Below are positions 7,148 to 8,434 of a stretch of 8,434 bases of DNA, piece after piece. Source of the DNA: JANOQP01 sp044227705 (GTDB lineage Bacteria; Bacteroidota; Bacteroidia; Chitinophagales; Saprospiraceae); NCBI GenBank assembly GCA_044227705.1, contig JBGAWE010000212.1, positions 1-8,434 on the forward strand, in the 5' to 3' direction. The stretch's first letter is position 1, and each line of letters begins with the position of its first letter. The notes beneath the pieces were generated by a model. That model was not told the origin of the DNA, searched no databases, and worked only from the letters and a program-made list of their open reading frames with translations. Made by a program: the position numbers and the translations under genes.

Positions 7148-7188
7148 CCCGCGCTTTCGGCCGAAACGTCGGCCAACTATCAGCAAAC

Positions 7189-7260
7189 GCCATTGTAGCT
7201 CAGCGGTAGAGCAGCTGATTCGTAATCAGCAGGTCGGGAGTTCAAATCTCCCTAATGGCT
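7189..7260 (+). tRNA. tRNA-Thr (anticodon CGT)
   Basis: A clean 72-nt cloverleaf. The acceptor is GCCATTG/TAATGGC (last pair G-T), the D stem GCTC/GAGC, the anticodon stem GCTGA/TCAGC with loop TTCGTAA (anticodon CGT, reading ACG), the variable region AGGTC, and the T stem GGGAG/CTCCC around TTCAAAT. The discriminator is T. CCA is not encoded (CTT follows). It is the first gene of a two-tRNA unit with tRNA-Pro. Confidence 0.97.
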
Positions 7261-7264
7261 CTTT

Positions 7265-7338
7265 CGATTGCGGATTTCAGGTTTTTGATTTCGGATTTCG
7301 ACCGAGGCCCGAAATTGTGAATCTGAAATCCGCAGTCG
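7265..7338. repeat. Long imperfect inverted repeat between tRNA-Thr and tRNA-Pro
   Basis: CGATTGCGGATTTCAG (7265-7280) and CTGAAATCCGCAGTCG (7323-7338) pair over 16 positions with one G-T wobble, and pairing extends about four more positions inward with wobbles, around a loop of about 34-42 nt. The loop holds a further related copy (GATTTCGGATTTCG, 7286-7299). The right arm shares 13 identical bases with 3082-3094, so this is a copy of a dispersed repeat rather than only a local hairpin. In the tRNA transcript it would fold as the spacer between the two tRNAs. Confidence 0.8.
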
Positions 7339-7341
7339 TTT

Positions 7342-7416
7342 CGGGATTGTAGCGCAGCCCGGTAGCGCGCCACGTTCGGGACGTGGAGGCCGGAGGTTCG
7401 AATCCTCTCACCCCGA
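7342..7416 (+). tRNA. tRNA-Pro (anticodon CGG)
   Basis: The anticodon arm CCACG/CGTGG encloses TTCGGGA (anticodon CGG, reading CCG); the D arm is GCGC-AGCCCGGTA-GCGC, and the T arm GGAGG/CCTCT encloses TTCGAAT. The 3' acceptor strand is CACCCCG with discriminator A, and CCA is not encoded. The 5' strand is odd: CGGGATTG precedes TA-GCGC, which is eight bases where seven are expected. Its perfect partner would be CGGGGTG, so there is an extra base and an A-C mismatch. The identity is certain; whether the acceptor stem is real or a sequencing error is not. Confidence 0.93.
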
Positions 7417-7431
7417 CTATTTTCAGGCCCT

Positions 7432-7473
7432 GGCCCAACTCTCTGGTTTTCAGGGAGTTGGGCTTTTTGTTTC
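7432..7473 (+). terminator. Rho-independent terminator of the tRNA-Thr/Pro unit
   Basis: GCCCAACTCTCTG (7433-7445) pairs with CAGGGAGTTGGGC (7451-7463) over 13 positions with a single T-G wobble around a 5-nt loop (GTTTT). TTTTTGTTT follows at 7464-7472. It lies 16 nt after tRNA-Pro. This is a textbook intrinsic terminator. Confidence 0.92.
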
Positions 7474-7585
7474 TACGCCGGATGACCGGCCGGCAGATTT
7501 GGTCGAGAAATTTTTCCCATGTCGGCAGCGCGGCCTCCTTTCGCTTGTCCTTCGCCAGTCCGGCATTTTCAACTCGACCAAAAGC

Positions 7586-8434
7586 ATGAAGCCCAGCCTC
7601 CTCCTCCTCGCGCTCCTTATTCTCAATATCTCGCTGCCCAAAACATAGTACAGAGCGGATGTACTTCACCCAAAGGGCGGCCGCTGGCGAAATCGACCTC
7701 GACAGCGAGCTCGGCAAGCAGCCCAGCAGCGGGTGCAGGCATGAGCGACGACTGTCGAGTACGCAGCCGACCCCGGCACGGCACCGTATGCGCAGACCGA
7801 GTTCCGCGTCCTCTACGACGACAAATACCTCTACCTCGGCTTCCGCGTCTTCGACCCCGCGCCCGACTCCATCGTCGCCCGCATGGACCGGCGCGACGAG
7901 TTCCCGGCGACTGGGTGGAGGTCAACATCGACTCCTACCACGACCTGCGGACGGCCTTCTCGTTCACCTATTCGTGCAGCGGCGTGCGCGGCGACGAGTT
8001 CATCAGCAACAACGGCGACAACTGGGACGACACCTGGAACCCCATCTGGGACGGCCGCTCGCGCATCGACTCGCTCGGGTGGACGGCGGAGGTGAAAATC
8101 CCTTTTTCGCAGCTTCGCTACAACAAAGACCCCGACCAGGTCTGGGGGATCCAGGTCCAGCGGCTCTGTTTTCGGCGCAACGAGCGGTCGACCTTCCAGC
8201 ACATCCCGCAAAACGGCAGCGGCTGGGTGAGCCGCTTCGCCGAGCTGCACGGGCTGAAAAACCTGCCCCACAACCGGGGAGTCGAAATCGCGCCCTACCT
8301 GTTGGCGAAGACCGAGCATTTCAAAAAAGAGCCCGGCAACCCCTTCGCCGACGGCTCCCGGCAGAGCGCGACGGTGGGCCTCGACGGAAAGCTCGCCGTC
8401 ACCCGCGACCTAATCCTCGACTACACCGTCAACC
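7586..8434 (+). pseudogene. Secreted CBM9-like / DUF5916 protein, N-terminal part, frameshifted, runs off right edge
   Basis: ATG 7586 opens a signal peptide (MKPSLLLLALLILNIS) whose frame meets TAG at 7646-7648. The protein continues in frame 3 (ERMYFTQRAAAGEIDLDSEL, from 7653), then frame 2 (EYAADPGTAPYAQTEFRVLY, from 7757; DDKYLYLGFRVFDPAPDSIV), then frame 1 from 7906 (GDWVEVNIDSYHDLRTAFSF) uninterrupted to the window end. The change at 7906 is explained by one lost G in CCCGG. The first about 250 residues match the DOMON-like carbohydrate-binding family 9 fold that begins DUF5916 proteins of Bacteroidota: aromatic strands YLYLGFRV, the polar loop NNGDNWDDTWNPIWDG, and the final WTAEVKIPFSQLRY strand. 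A beta-barrel-like second half of several hundred residues would be expected beyond the edge. Role and ligand are unknown. There is no clear promoter in 7474-7585. Confidence 0.8.

Noticed and set aside
6600..7193. 197-codon minus-strand open frame covering PspC and the Omp85 start
   Set aside because: Only its last about 60 codons (signal peptide and N-terminus of Omp85, from ATG 6791) are real. The upstream part overlaps PspC in another frame and extends into tRNA-Thr on the wrong strand.
7277..7717. 146-codon minus-strand open frame containing GFEPPASTSRTW
   Set aside because: This is the well-known spurious protein made by reading a tRNA gene (here tRNA-Pro) backwards.

Overview
This is a GC-rich window from a member of the Bacteroidota. 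Three things support that: a type B C-terminal sorting domain (gliding-motility / CHU_C type) on a secreted LamG protein, a DUF5916-type secreted protein, and tRNA promoters with the Bacteroidota layout TTG/TTTG - about 19 bp - TAnnTTTG. The GC content and the type B sorting domain fit a Saprospiria-like lineage best, but that placement is inference. No plasmid, phage, transposon or CRISPR signature was found.

Layout. Positions 1-70 (minus) hold the signal-peptide end of a secreted protein that continues off the left edge. A tRNA-Asn(GTT) (minus) follows, with its own promoter and rho-independent terminator. A plus-strand run follows: a PfkB-family sugar kinase, a broken YbaB/EbfC nucleoid-associated protein gene, a T9SS-exported LamG protein, and a TMTC-like GT-C membrane protein with C-terminal TPRs. 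The last gene converges on a minus-strand Omp85/BamA-TamA-type outer-membrane protein gene. That gene is preceded by, and overlaps by one base, a small PspC-domain membrane protein gene. Then come tRNA-Thr(CGT) and tRNA-Pro(CGG) in tandem with a shared promoter and terminator, and the start of a DUF5916/CBM9-like secreted protein that runs off the right edge. No gene-free stretch exceeds 300 bases.

The most striking property is that four genes (YbaB, the TPR half of the TMTC-like protein, Omp85, the N-terminus of DUF5916) are cut by small frameshifts, with recognisable protein continuing in another frame after each break. The kinase, the LamG gene, the PspC gene and about 1.3 kb of the TMTC-like gene are clean. 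The clustering points to patches of poor consensus sequence at least as much as to real gene decay. The YbaB lesion is different: about 20 codons of the conserved core appear to be missing.

Functionally the window is mostly cell-envelope biology (protein secretion, outer-membrane assembly, membrane glycosyltransferase-like protein, surface adhesion or binding) mixed with housekeeping tRNAs and a sugar kinase. I see no convincing undescribed multi-gene system. The best leads are the translationally coupled PspC-Omp85 pair, a dispersed AAATCCGCAGTCG repeat family that occurs both as a long hairpin between two tRNAs and inside the TMTC-like coding region, and the odd acceptor stem of tRNA-Pro.
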